Shown: positions 37,787 through 47,373, numbered from the stretch's first letter. The stretch is DNA of 64,000 nucleotides from Shewanella metallivivens (GCF_028750675.1 NZ_JAQQPZ010000003.1:248001-312000), one strand, 5' to 3'. Notes: a model not told the origin generated them from the sequence alone. A program made the numbers and translations.

Positions 37787-38746
37787 ATGAAAATCTCGCT
37801 CGCCCCCATCAGCTATTGCTGGTCTAAAGCTGATGTTGAACAATTTTACCAACAAGTGGCCAACAGTAATATCGACACGGTTTACCTTGGAGAAACCGTT
37901 TGCGCCCGTCGCCGAGAGCTAAAACTCACCGACTATTTAGATCTCGCCAATATGTTAAAGTCACACGGTAAGCACGTGGTCTTATCGACGATGGCATTGA
38001 TTGAAGCTCAATCTGAACTTAATGAATTAAAACGCGCTATTGATAACGGTGACTTTAGCATTGAAGCTAACGATATGGCGGCAGTGTTTTACGCTCATCA
38101 AGCTAAAGTCCCTTTTGTTTGTGGTTCAACTATCAATAATTACAATCGAGCTAGTTTGGACTTATTGCATCAAAAAGGCATGTACCGCTTTGTTATGCCT
38201 TGTGAATTATCAAAAGATTGGCTGCAAGCGGTGATGAATACCGATACAAAACCCTCATTCGAAATTGAAGTGTTAGGCCACGGATATATGCCATTAGCGC
38301 ATTCCGCCCGCTGCTTTACGGCGAAACACTACCAACTCCCCAAAGATAAGTGCCAAACAATTTGTCAACGTCACAGCAAAGGGTTACTGGCTCAAACCCA
38401 AGAGTCGCAACCGTTATTGAGATTAAATGGCATTCAAACCCAGTCTGCAGCACAAATTAATTTAATTAACCACATTCCTGAGATGATCACTATGGGCGTC
38501 GATTATTGGCGAATCTCACCCAGCAAACTCGCTGATGTGAGTTTAGGTCATGATCTGGCAGAACTATTAGCTAACTTAACCGCCACTGATACTAGCCAAA
38601 CAGGCGAATTACCCACACAGCTAGAACAATTTTTGCCAGCCATAGACAAACAACAGCATTGCAATGGTTATTGGTTAGGACTACCCGGTATGCAGTTCAC
38701 AGAATCAGCTCAGTTAGCACCTTGCTCGTCCAATAACGAAAGGTAA
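37787..38746 (+). CDS. ubiV: UbiV, O2-independent ubiquinone hydroxylation
   Basis: Second U32 partner of UbiU. I start at 37787, where TAAGGG lies five bases upstream, rather than at a GTG or ATG nearer 37769 overlapping ubiU. With that start, the first cluster cysteine is C39, and the others are C176, C189 and C193, spaced 13 and 4 as in E. coli UbiV. SARCFTAKHYQ and KDKCQTICQRH hold them. The total is 319 residues, slightly longer than usual. A GC-rich hairpin lies downstream. Confidence 0.95.
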   Translation: MKISLAPISYCWSKADVEQFYQQVANSNIDTVYLGETVCARRRELKLTDYLDLANMLKSHGKHVVLSTMALIEAQSELNELKRAIDNGDFSIEANDMAAVFYAHQAKVPFVCGSTINNYNRASLDLLHQKGMYRFVMPCELSKDWLQAVMNTDTKPSFEIEVLGHGYMPLAHSARCFTAKHYQLPKDKCQTICQRHSKGLLAQTQESQPLLRLNGIQTQSAAQINLINHIPEMITMGVDYWRISPSKLADVSLGHDLAELLANLTATDTSQTGELPTQLEQFLPAIDKQQHCNGYWLGLPGMQFTESAQLAPCSSNNER

Positions 38747-39149
38747 CGAACCACTTTACGTTAAACCTTTCATCCCAAGCTCACTGCGCGGCTAAGTCAA
38801 TATCGCGCAGTAAGCCTAAACACTTTTCGGTTAAGATGGCTGTTTATCGCCTATTGCTTCATTCACATCTTCGCAAAAACACTTTACAAACAAATATAAA
38901 ACAACAAATTAACACGCTGATTATTTTATGTTTTATATGATCTACAACACAAAAATATATCGCGTATATCTACCCACATTTATCTAATAACTATTCGGTA
39001 CAGTTATCATTTTACATACGGCAGATAAGGGGGTAACCTTGCCTTCCAAAAATACGCAACTGAATGGACATTCACTACTATGTCCATGTTCGATAGTAGG
39101 CAAGTGCGACTTGCTCACTCAAAAAGCACATACGTAAGGTGTAGTTAAC
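38747..39149 (+). other. 403-base gap: ubiV 3' hairpin and structured YjiH leader
   Basis: ACTGCGCG (38783-38790) and CGCGCAGT (38804-38811) form a hairpin without a T-run, perhaps the end of the ubiUV transcript. The middle part is very AT-rich and should carry the promoter for the 39150 gene. The last 130 bases are listed separately as a structured leader. No convincing ORF is present. Confidence 0.6.
39021..39135 (+). ncRNA. Candidate structured 5' leader (riboswitch-like) of the YjiH-type gene
   Basis: Four pairings can be read directly. CTTGCCT (39038-39044) pairs with AGGCAAG (39098-39104) and closes a 60-base domain. Inside it ATGGACAT (39064-39071) pairs perfectly with ATGTCCAT (39080-39087). 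The loop of that stem can pair as CTACT (39075-39079) with AGTAG (39095-39099), a possible pseudoknot. GCAAGT (39100-39105) also pairs with ACTTGC (39109-39114), which destroys the closing stem. The ribosome site (TAAGG, 39135-39139) follows about 20 bases later. I do not recognise a known riboswitch class. Confidence 0.5.
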
Positions 39150-40502
39150 GTGACACAAAAAAAACATAGTCTTAAAACAATACTGACTTTTATTATTCCG
39201 TCTCTGATTGGTCTGCTTCTGTTTATGACCCCTATCAGCATTGACGGTGCTATCACTATTCCGATCGCTATCGTTTCAAAAGCATTGCAAACTGAAATGG
39301 GCAGCACGATTCAGTTAATCGTAACAGCCATCGTTGTCTTAATGGCTATCGCCTCTGTACTGACAAAAGTGATTAACCCTCAATTTATTCGTAAAAATCA
39401 CTTCTTGCGTACCCTATTAAAAGTCAATTTATTTTGGCTAACGACTCGGGTGCTTGGAGCGATATTTATCGTGATGGTTTATCTGCAAATTGGGCCTGAA
39501 GCTATCACCTCTTCGGCTACGGGCGGCTTAGTATTAAACGACTTAGTGCCAGTATTGTTTTCAGTATTTATTTTTGCAGGAATGCTTTTACCGTTATTAC
39601 TTAACTTTGGATTACTTGAATTTTGTGGCACTTTGTTGACCAAAATTATGCGACCCATTTTTAACTTGCCAGGCCGCAGTGCCATTGACTGTATGGCATC
39701 ATGGTTAGGTGATGGTAGTGTTGGTATTTTAATGACCAATAAACAATACGAAACCCGCTTTTATACCGAAAGGGAAGCGGCGGTGATTGGCACGACATTC
39801 TCAGCGGTATCGATTACATTTAGCTTAGTGGTTATTTCGCAAGTCAAACTTGAACACTTGTTTGTGCCGTTTTATTTAACGGTTTGTTTAGCCGGAATTG
39901 TCGCGGCGATAGTTGTGCCAAAATTACCACCGTTGTCATGGAAAAAAGACACGTATATCGACAACACACCACGTCATGAAGATGACGAAAGTGTACCTGC
40001 AAATCACGGCGTCATGTCTTGGGGGTTTGAACAAGCCATGCAACGTGCATCAGGCGCTGGTGGCGTTAAGCAAGTATTAGTTGAAGGCGTTAAAAACGTT
40101 ATCGACATGATATTCGGAGTTATCCCGGTCGTCATGGCCATTGGTACCGTGGCATTAGTACTTGCTGAGCACACACCATTGTTTAACTACCTTGGTATGC
40201 CATTTATTCCATTACTAGAACTACTGCAAATTCCAGAGGCGACAGCAGCCTCTAAAACCATTGTGGTTGGTTTTGCGGATATGTTTATTCCCTCTATTTT
40301 AGCCAGTTCAATTGAGTCTGACTTAACCCGCTTTGTGATTGCTGCGTTATCGGTTACACAGTTAATCTACATGAGTGAAGTAGGGGCTTTATTGATTGGC
40401 AGTAAAATTCCGGTTAACTTTTTTGAACTGTTTGTCATCTTTATCTTGCGTACATTAGTCACGCTCCCCGTTATTGCTCTTATGGGACATTTGCTGGTTT
40501 AA
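39150..40502 (+). CDS. YjiH-type nucleoside-recognition (GATE) membrane transporter
   Basis: A 450-residue inner-membrane protein with ten or more helices, of the YjiH family with nucleoside-recognition (GATE) domains. Typical stretches are PGRSAIDCMASWLGDGSVGI (first gate) and GFADMFIPSILASSIESDLT with VTQLIYMSEVGALLI (second gate). The start is GTG at 39150, with TAAGG ten bases upstream. Substrates of these proteins are unsettled; the name comes from sequence only, and no nucleoside gene is adjacent. The gene is alone, between a structured leader and a 16-bp hairpin. Confidence 0.88.
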   Translation: MTQKKHSLKTILTFIIPSLIGLLLFMTPISIDGAITIPIAIVSKALQTEMGSTIQLIVTAIVVLMAIASVLTKVINPQFIRKNHFLRTLLKVNLFWLTTRVLGAIFIVMVYLQIGPEAITSSATGGLVLNDLVPVLFSVFIFAGMLLPLLLNFGLLEFCGTLLTKIMRPIFNLPGRSAIDCMASWLGDGSVGILMTNKQYETRFYTEREAAVIGTTFSAVSITFSLVVISQVKLEHLFVPFYLTVCLAGIVAAIVVPKLPPLSWKKDTYIDNTPRHEDDESVPANHGVMSWGFEQAMQRASGAGGVKQVLVEGVKNVIDMIFGVIPVVMAIGTVALVLAEHTPLFNYLGMPFIPLLELLQIPEATAASKTIVVGFADMFIPSILASSIESDLTRFVIAALSVTQLIYMSEVGALLIGSKIPVNFFELFVIFILRTLVTLPVIALMGHLLV

Positions 40503-40517
40503 GCTTAAACATGATCG

Positions 40518-40552
40518 ACAACACAAAGAGCGCATTGCGCTCTTTGTGTTGT
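40518..40552. terminator. Long perfect hairpin after the YjiH gene
   Basis: ACAACACAAAGAGCGC (40518-40533) pairs base for base with GCGCTCTTTGTGTTGT (40537-40552) around ATT, a 16-bp stem. No clear T-run follows, so termination may be weak or the element may protect the 3' end. Confidence 0.6.
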
Positions 40553-40656
40553 GTAAAAATGCAGCGCGAACGGCAAAAATCAAGTATGCTTTATTTTAAT
40601 AGACTCAATTATAGTGAGCAATAACTCGTTATCATTAAACGCATTAAGGGTACCCA

Positions 40657-41022
40657 ATGGATGACAGACGCAAATTTTCTCGTATCTTATTTGCTGCCAG
40701 CGCTCATTTAGCGCAAACGGAGCAAACTTGGCGTACCAAAATTTTAGATTTAAGCCTTAATGGTGCACTCGTAGAGTTACCAGAAGGTTATACTGGGCAA
40801 CTCAATACCATATTAACGTTGGCATTTGTGTTGCCAGACTCTGATATTGAACTGCAGATGGAAGCAGCTATCGTGCATAAAACCCACGAGCATCTTGGGT
40901 TAAAGTGTACCCACATCGATCTAGATAGCATTACCCATTTGCGCCGAATTATTGAATTGAACATGGGCGATGCTGAATTACTCGATCGTGAGCTAACCTC
41001 ACTTATTACACCTGCGCCATAA
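40657..41022 (+). CDS. PilZ-domain c-di-GMP binding protein
   Basis: A 121-residue single PilZ domain. The N-terminal RRKFSR supplies the RxxxR motif (R5, R9), and DLSLNG near 31-36 the (D/N)xSxxG motif, both needed for c-di-GMP binding. VHKTHEHLGLKCTHIDLDS continues the barrel and a helix ends it. Alone between two hairpins, it probably acts as a small receptor in cis or trans with the GGDEF/EAL proteins of this region. The binding motif is visible; the target is unknown. Confidence 0.92.
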   Translation: MDDRRKFSRILFAASAHLAQTEQTWRTKILDLSLNGALVELPEGYTGQLNTILTLAFVLPDSDIELQMEAAIVHKTHEHLGLKCTHIDLDSITHLRRIIELNMGDAELLDRELTSLITPAP

Positions 41023-41080
41023 GGATAGTCGTTCGTTATTGTTACTGATTATAGATAACCATTTTTGCACTTTGTAAAAC

Positions 41081-41112
41081 GAAAAAGGCAAGCCGAGTGG
41101 CTTGCCTTTTTC
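41081..41112. terminator. Bidirectional terminator, PilZ gene / radA
   Basis: GAAAAAGGCAAGCC (41081-41094) pairs with GGCTTGCCTTTTTC (41099-41112) around GAGT. T-runs serve both directions. Confidence 0.92.
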
Positions 41113-41127
41113 AGCTCAGGACAAAGA

Positions 41128-42507
41128 CTAATTAATCAGTTCGAGTAACTCATGGATAGTTTTAACCGGGGTAATTTTAGCACCTAGGCCTTCCATGGAT
41201 TTGTGGTAGTTACGAAATGGAATAAATATCTCAGTAAAACCATGTTGCGCGGCCTCTTTCACTCTCGGCACACCACTGTCAATTGGCCTTACATCACCAT
41301 TTAAGCTCAACTCCCCCATAATGCAGGTGGTTCTTGGCACCACAAAGTCATTTAAACTGCTCAATAATGCCGTCACCAATGCTAAATCGATACAGGTTTC
41401 AGACTCATCAATTTTTAAACCGCCAACAATATTAAAAAACGTATCATGGAAAATCTTTGTTTTTGTATGTTTACGTAAAATCCCGGTTAACATTTTAATC
41501 CGGTTCATATTGAGCCCCACACACACGCGCTGCGGAAACTCAGATTCGGTTTCAGTGGTTAAACATTGGATCTCTAATAACAAGTTACGATTACCTTTAC
41601 GAATGCAGGTAATGGTAGAACCGGGAGAATCAGTTGTTGACCCAGATAAAAATATCTCGCTGGGGTTATCAACGCTCACCATGCCACGCTCACTCATGCG
41701 GAAAATACCCACGGTATCAACATCACCAAAACGATTTTTATTAGCTCTTAAAGTACGGATTTGGCCGTCATTAGTATCGATATGCAATAACGAATCGACA
41801 ATGTGCACTAACGTTTGCGGCCCCGCGATTTCATTATTTTTATTCACGTGGGCAATGATAAACATAGTGACGTTGTTTTTTTTACAGTATTGGGTAAACG
41901 CCTGCGCAGCCGTTTTAACCTGCGAAGGCGAACCTGGGCTGCCGTTGGCATTCTCGGTTATCACCGCTTGAATCGAGTCAATCACCGCAAATTTAATTTG
42001 TTTTGCTTCTAACTCTTCGATAATCGACTCAACACTGGTTTCCGATAACAAGTATAAATTGTCTTCGTTATAGTTCAGTTTTAAGCGATTTACCCTGTTT
42101 TTGAACTGAGATAATGATTCTTCAGCAGTACAATATAACGACGCTGTCGACTGCGACATCCGCGCGACAAGATCCGACAGTAAAGTGGTTTTACCCGCAC
42201 CGGGATCACCTGAAATAATATTGACTGACCCCGTAGTCAAACCGCCACTTAATACGCGATCTAACTCACCTATACCCGTGAGCCTTTTTTCTGCTTCTAC
42301 TGATTCGACTTCATTCAGTTTTTTAGCACCGCCCCCCGCAGCGCCGGCATACCCCAATACCGCAGGACGAGATGCAGACGTCTTAGCAGCAGATAGGCGC
42401 ACCTCAACTAACGAATTCCAGGCACCACAACGACATTGCCCCTGCCAACGCGGATAATCCATACCACAATCGTCACACACAAATGCCATTTTTGGAGCTT
42501 TAGCCAT
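41128..42507 (-). CDS. radA: DNA repair protein RadA (Sms), with unusual zinc motif
   Basis: RecA-like ATPase that drives branch migration in recombination. I start at 42507, where AGGAAG stands four bases upstream and MAKAPK matches E. coli, giving 459 residues. Walker A is GDPGAGKTT (100-108), the RadA-specific KNRFG motif is present, and the Lon-like C-domain follows. The N-terminal zinc finger reads C11-X2-C14 but then C25-X-C27 (WQGQCRCGAWN) where CX2C is usual, so one residue appears to be missing. Overall similarity to E. coli RadA is moderate. The sequence is otherwise complete. Confidence 0.94.
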   Translation of the reverse strand: MAKAPKMAFVCDDCGMDYPRWQGQCRCGAWNSLVEVRLSAAKTSASRPAVLGYAGAAGGGAKKLNEVESVEAEKRLTGIGELDRVLSGGLTTGSVNIISGDPGAGKTTLLSDLVARMSQSTASLYCTAEESLSQFKNRVNRLKLNYNEDNLYLLSETSVESIIEELEAKQIKFAVIDSIQAVITENANGSPGSPSQVKTAAQAFTQYCKKNNVTMFIIAHVNKNNEIAGPQTLVHIVDSLLHIDTNDGQIRTLRANKNRFGDVDTVGIFRMSERGMVSVDNPSEIFLSGSTTDSPGSTITCIRKGNRNLLLEIQCLTTETESEFPQRVCVGLNMNRIKMLTGILRKHTKTKIFHDTFFNIVGGLKIDESETCIDLALVTALLSSLNDFVVPRTTCIMGELSLNGDVRPIDSGVPRVKEAAQHGFTEIFIPFRNYHKSMEGLGAKITPVKTIHELLELIN

Positions 42508-42977
42508 GTTACTTCCTACCATTTACACGAATGTTTAGTCTTTTAAAAACTTAACTTAAGGTTGATTTTTCACCGCACTTAACTGTGGCAATATAAACCG
42601 TTAATACAATCAGCCCCATTATCCTATAACGGTGCAGTAGAGACAAAAGCTTAGATAACTTATATAAATACTCAATTAAATGAAGTTTATAGCGAAGATA
42701 TATTGTTTGAACCTTGCCAAAAATACCAATCTTGTTCACACTGAATACGCCTAAGCAATAAAAGCAAAAAACGACAAATACTAATGTGGTGTAGCATGAT
42801 GAGATCGATATTAATTTCACACTCGTCGATTACTTTTATTCATTTACTTTTGCATCATATTAGCTTACCAATTGTTGATTGGTCATGCATAATGATGAAA
42901 AATATTATAAAGAACAGCATGTTCTTGCCGATAAATATTAGCCAGACTCACAATAAGCCAATAAAACGATAACATAA
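42508..42977. other. 470-base AT-rich gap between radA and the double-PilZ gene
   Basis: No convincing ORF. Two small hairpins lie in the probable leader of the PilZ gene: ACCAAT/ATTGGT at 42867-42883 and AGAACA/TGTTCT at 42911-42925. The radA promoter and the PilZ gene promoter must lie here but I cannot place them securely. Runs of A and T suggest a bent or nucleoid-protein-bound region. Confidence 0.5.
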
Positions 42978-45371
42978 ATGAGTTTAGATAATCACAGTGC
43001 ATTGATTGAACAACTTAAACCCTTGTTGATGGAGCCTGATTTTCAGGAAATCTTCGAGCAGTTAACTGCGGATGAATCAAACTCAACCCGATTCCTATTA
43101 AAAATGGAATTAAACCGCATCTCTTCGCAATGCACTCGTATTATTGATTTGCGTGACAAAACAGAATTACCCTGTGAAGAAGTTGTCATAGCCAATCAAA
43201 GACACTTTCTTGACGAACCGGCTAAAGAGTCACTCATCAATGCTCTGCCTTTATATCGTAATAAATATACACTTGGTGTTTACGAACAGGTTGTTAAAGC
43301 GCATAAGTTACGCCGTTTAAAGCTTCGTAATATAGAACCAGAAGAACTGATTTCAGAAGAAAACCCTTATTTAGTACCAGGTGTTGTGCTTGGCAGTTAT
43401 TTTAATCGCTGTGAAGAGCGAATGAATTACAGCATTCGAATTGCGGTGAATCAACCAGGAGTGCCAGAGGTCAACGGCGTCACCCTCGATCTTTCTGTTG
43501 GCGGCGCGAGGATAAAACTTCCTTTAAAACACCACTTAGATCAAGACAAGCCGATTAAGCTCAAATTACTCGAACTAAGTGAAGAGTTTTTTGTAGATGA
43601 TCTTCAGCATGGTGTTGACTATCAAATTGTTGATATTCAAAACAAAGACGGCAATGCCATACTAAGACTTAAACGCCTTGGCGGTGGTGAGACGCTCGAC
43701 AAAGTGATTAGTAAAGTCATTCGAAGCTTTAAATTTCGTTACAAAGTGGATGTTAATGATGTCATTGTGACTGCCACAGGTCTTGGTTATGAGCGGCATT
43801 ACTTACCCCTATTAACCCATCTTCCTTTGTATATTAGCGTTAAAGATGACATACCACATATTGCTTATGAGCTATTAGGCCGAGGTAATCAACCAATACA
43901 ACACTATTTTCAAGATGAAAATGAAGTCAGCCAGTTGCCTAACTTCTTAAATAGCCGACGATTAACTCAAATTTTAAAAAATACCCTTGATGTTGACCAC
44001 TGTTTATTATTTTCATTTACTCACCACGCACAAGGGAAGTTGCATTTCTACTCAGCGTCGCTAGCAGAGTTAAAAGCGACCAAAAACCTGCATTTATTTT
44101 TAGGATTTGCATCAACCAAAGCGAGCTGGCGAGTATTTAAGGTTGTAGCGCAAACGATTGATCACAGCAAAAACTACAAAACATCAACACTACCAGGTGA
44201 TGATGCACGTTATAGTGCTCTAACAGAGCAACAATTAGCGCAATTTAGCCATACGTTACAATTGATCGACTTAACCAATGAAGATGCACGCAAAGATTAC
44301 CAAGGGTGGTTTAATAAGGCCGATGTCAATGGCCTGAAAATTTTTGCACAAGCCAAGGTTAAGAAACACAGCATTAAAAAAGTATCGATGCCATTCAGTG
44401 AGCGTCGTCACGAAGCTCGTTTTGCATTTAAAACCCTTGTAACGATCCAACAAGGCGACAAGAAAGCCACAGGCGTCACCCATGATATTTCTAGTCGAGG
44501 CTTACAGCTTATATTAGAAGAAAGCGTCGATTTTACCGAGCCTGCTCAAGTTATGTTGTCTTTCCCTCGCCTGCAAGCCGCTTCAGGCAAAGCCAATTTA
44601 GCCCATTTACCTTATCAACTCATCCGTAGCCGCATGAACGGCCAAACATTGCATTTAAGTGCACTGATAGGACACACACCACATGATGGCGTTGAGTTTT
44701 TAAATAAACTGATTGCACATAATAAACAAAAACTAGAGCAATTATCTGATAATGAAGGCCAACTTAAAGAGCTAGCCGACGGACTTAAAAACTTGTTTAT
44801 GCGTCAGCTGCCTGGAGTACCTTATTTTATTGAAAAAACAGTTAAATCAGCACAGATGGCCTACATTGGCATTGGCACAACCACTGATGAAATAAGCCAT
44901 TTGTTTGCCCAAGACTCGGACCAAGTACTGCAATATAATTTACGACCATTACTTGATAACAATGTCCTAAAACAACAAATCATCGATCCAATCAAAGCCA
45001 TGAAACCTAGCCATGACATGGATTTTTTTGAGGTGTTTATTCAACTCGTGCGCCAAGCAAGAGGCTCTGTGCAACTAAAATGTGTACTTAAGTCGGAGCT
45101 AGGCGGTAAAGACAACCAAGTAAAATTTATTCAACAAAGTAAAAAAGTTGGCCGTTTTATGGCTTTACGAGTCTATCGTGGTGCGACAGACAAACCAGAC
45201 ATGAGTTATATTCGTCGTGAATTAGAATATATCCATATTCATGCTAACCACCGCGCCAAACATCTTGAAGAACAACTGTGGAAAGTCATCGGCTCTGGTG
45301 AATTACTTGATATAACAGCAGAAGTAGAAATACGTTACCCCAGCTTAGTCATGATCAGCCAACCTAAATAA
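42978..45371 (+). CDS. Large protein with two PilZ-type domains
   Basis: A 797-residue cytosolic protein. A canonical PilZ domain occupies about 474-570 with RRHEAR (RxxxR) and HDISSRG (DxSxxG). An earlier one, about 140-235, keeps TLDLSVGG but its RxxxR motif is disrupted (ERMNYSIR), so it may be structural. The rest is helical, with no catalytic motif, signal peptide or membrane helix. Double-PilZ proteins of this size seem characteristic of Shewanella and Vibrio relatives, but I cannot name one. No ribosome site is obvious at the ATG. It stands alone and converges on the hydrolase gene. Confidence 0.85.
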   Translation: MSLDNHSALIEQLKPLLMEPDFQEIFEQLTADESNSTRFLLKMELNRISSQCTRIIDLRDKTELPCEEVVIANQRHFLDEPAKESLINALPLYRNKYTLGVYEQVVKAHKLRRLKLRNIEPEELISEENPYLVPGVVLGSYFNRCEERMNYSIRIAVNQPGVPEVNGVTLDLSVGGARIKLPLKHHLDQDKPIKLKLLELSEEFFVDDLQHGVDYQIVDIQNKDGNAILRLKRLGGGETLDKVISKVIRSFKFRYKVDVNDVIVTATGLGYERHYLPLLTHLPLYISVKDDIPHIAYELLGRGNQPIQHYFQDENEVSQLPNFLNSRRLTQILKNTLDVDHCLLFSFTHHAQGKLHFYSASLAELKATKNLHLFLGFASTKASWRVFKVVAQTIDHSKNYKTSTLPGDDARYSALTEQQLAQFSHTLQLIDLTNEDARKDYQGWFNKADVNGLKIFAQAKVKKHSIKKVSMPFSERRHEARFAFKTLVTIQQGDKKATGVTHDISSRGLQLILEESVDFTEPAQVMLSFPRLQAASGKANLAHLPYQLIRSRMNGQTLHLSALIGHTPHDGVEFLNKLIAHNKQKLEQLSDNEGQLKELADGLKNLFMRQLPGVPYFIEKTVKSAQMAYIGIGTTTDEISHLFAQDSDQVLQYNLRPLLDNNVLKQQIIDPIKAMKPSHDMDFFEVFIQLVRQARGSVQLKCVLKSELGGKDNQVKFIQQSKKVGRFMALRVYRGATDKPDMSYIRRELEYIHIHANHRAKHLEEQLWKVIGSGELLDITAEVEIRYPSLVMISQPK

Positions 45372-45380
45372 CAACTTGCC

Positions 45381-46289
45381 TTATAAGGTTAAATACCACT
45401 GCTTAATCGCGACAAAGTGGTCTTGCTCAGCTTGTTTATGGGTTAACATCCCTGCATGATCATAATCAAATAAGTTTCCCTGCGCTTTAGACAATAATGT
45501 ATATTTCACTTGCTTAAAGCCACATTCGGCAATCATATCGCGCACATCAGAGGGATTACCCAGTACTCGATCGTTTTTACCCGCAATAAACCAGCTTGTT
45601 GGCCACAGGGTTTGTCTTGCTGCACTCGCATAATCAAAATCATCATCGTGATCTATCCATTCGCCTTTTACCCAATCAATCGTTTGCAATAACGAGGCGC
45701 GACTTTCGTTGTCCATGCCAACACGTAAACGATTTGCATCTAGATAACCTTGCCTTTGCACAAAAAAAGGGGCCAAGCGGTTCCAAAAAAAATCGACCAT
45801 TAGCCACTTTTTGAACGACTTAATGCTAATGGTTCGTTTGGAGCCAAATGTTAGCAAGGATGCAACACTGCCCTGCAAATCAGCAAAACGCACTAAGCTA
45901 CTGGCCATGAGTACGCCTCCCCACGAATGGGCACACCAATGAACTTGGTTTACGAGTGGGTGACGTTGCAATATAAACTGATGTACCAACGGGAGCTGCT
46001 CACGGATCACCTCACCTTGCCCCAGACTAAAATCACGGTGAATTTTAGGTTCGCTTAAGCCTCGTCCGGCGGTATCCATCACATAAACATCAAAGCCAGC
46101 TTTAGCCAAAAAACATGCTAATCCACGGCCTGACTCACTGTAAAACACCCTGCCGTTAGACATAGCACCATGTAGCATCAAAATTGGGGTCGTCGCCCCA
46201 TGTGGAGTTTGAGGATGAATATGCCTTACGTGAAGGCGACCTTCACGATAAGGAATAAATAATGAATGTTGTAAAATAGCAGTCGTCAA
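45381..46289 (-). CDS. Alpha/beta-hydrolase fold protein
   Basis: A 302-residue hydrolase of the lipase/esterase type. HG of the oxyanion hole is at 40-41 (MLHGAMSNGR), the nucleophile is S122 in AHSWGG, the acid is probably the Asp of AGKNDRVLGNP near 237, and the His is in YDHAGML near 276. No signal peptide is visible. The only reasonable start is TTG at 46289, and it lacks a good ribosome site. It lies next to serB in the same direction, 98 bases after it. The substrate is unknown. Confidence 0.85.
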   Translation of the reverse strand: MTTAILQHSLFIPYREGRLHVRHIHPQTPHGATTPILMLHGAMSNGRVFYSESGRGLACFLAKAGFDVYVMDTAGRGLSEPKIHRDFSLGQGEVIREQLPLVHQFILQRHPLVNQVHWCAHSWGGVLMASSLVRFADLQGSVASLLTFGSKRTISIKSFKKWLMVDFFWNRLAPFFVQRQGYLDANRLRVGMDNESRASLLQTIDWVKGEWIDHDDDFDYASAARQTLWPTSWFIAGKNDRVLGNPSDVRDMIAECGFKQVKYTLLSKAQGNLFDYDHAGMLTHKQAEQDHFVAIKQWYLTL

Positions 46290-46386
46290 AATAGGCAGTA
46301 TTCAATTCAATCGTAAGGTTAAGCTATCATTACTGCCATGAAATACCTAGAGTAATTGCGTTAAAAATTAACGCAATTAACGCATT

Positions 46387-47373
46387 CTATGCTTGTAAGC
46401 AAAAGACTAAAGCACGCAGGTCTAAACGTTGAATCGCCGCATCAGCCGCCGCAACTAGTTTTGGTTTGGCATGAAATGCCAAACCAAGGTCGGCCGCTTG
46501 GATCATTGGAATATCATTGGCGCCATCACCAATAGCAACACACTGCCCAGCCGCTATTGACCATTGCTTTGCACTTTTTGCAATCACATTAGCTTTATAT
46601 TGTGCATCAACGACCTCGCCCGTGACTTCACCCATCAGCTTGCCATCTTTTATCACTAACTCATTAGCGTAGGCCGCATCTAAACCGAGTAATTGTTTTA
46701 ACTGACCAACAAAAGGCGTAAAACCACCAGAGGCAACCACCAATTTCCATTGATAAGACTTGAGCTCAGCAATCATCGACTCAATCCCAGGCATCAAGGG
46801 TAAAGAATCGCATAATGATTGAATGATATTCTCATCTGCACCGGCTAATTTAGCTACACGCTGCCTTAACGACTGCTCAAAGTCTAGCTCGCCACGCATG
46901 GCGCTGGCGGTCACCGCAGCAACTTCTTCACCCACACCAGCCAATGCCGCGAGTTCATCAATACATTCGATTTTAATCGCGGTAGAGTCCATGTCCATCA
47001 CTAATAAACCGGCAACCTTAAGCTGTGCGAGAGGTTGTTGAATAAGCACGATTTCAGCGCTGACTTGTTGTGGAAAAGAGCCTATCCATTGGTCACTCAC
47101 ACTTTGAGTAGCAAGCTCGAATCCGCGCAAATCGTTTTGTCTTTTCAGTTCGGCAATATGCACATCTGTTGGTGTCTGCGCTAACCAAGATTCGATTTCA
47201 GCGGCGGATTCAACATTAAAAATAACTCGACAACGGTAAGGTAAATGAGATTGTAAGCCCAATACATATTCAGATTCATCATAGCGGTATAGCACACGAC
47301 CTTGATGTTGATAAGTCTCACAAGTCTCTGAAAATAACCAATTAAGTAAAACATTATCACGGGTTTGTTGCAT
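46387..47373 (-). CDS. serB: Phosphoserine phosphatase
   Basis: HAD-family phosphatase for the last step of serine synthesis. The start is the ATG at 47373 with AGAGG upstream; a TTG just before it is possible. An N-terminal regulatory-type region (to about 115) precedes the HAD core: VMDMDSTAIKIECIDELA with the catalytic aspartates near 127 and 129, VVASGGFTPFVGQL, and GDGANDIPMIQAAD for motif IV. The length is 328 residues, longer than some SerB but typical for this group. It is divergent from ytjB, as in E. coli. Confidence 0.95.
   Translation of the reverse strand: MQQTRDNVLLNWLFSETCETYQHQGRVLYRYDESEYVLGLQSHLPYRCRVIFNVESAAEIESWLAQTPTDVHIAELKRQNDLRGFELATQSVSDQWIGSFPQQVSAEIVLIQQPLAQLKVAGLLVMDMDSTAIKIECIDELAALAGVGEEVAAVTASAMRGELDFEQSLRQRVAKLAGADENIIQSLCDSLPLMPGIESMIAELKSYQWKLVVASGGFTPFVGQLKQLLGLDAAYANELVIKDGKLMGEVTGEVVDAQYKANVIAKSAKQWSIAAGQCVAIGDGANDIPMIQAADLGLAFHAKPKLVAAADAAIQRLDLRALVFCLQA

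Noticed and set aside
41321..41971. 216-codon plus-strand ORF opposite radA
   Set aside because: It lies fully inside radA in the opposite strand, and its translation is low-complexity and unlike any protein. It is a shadow frame.
42784..42972. 62-codon ORF ahead of the double-PilZ gene
   Set aside because: Composition is dominated by Ile/His/Ser/Met from AT-rich DNA, with no ribosome site and no plausible fold.
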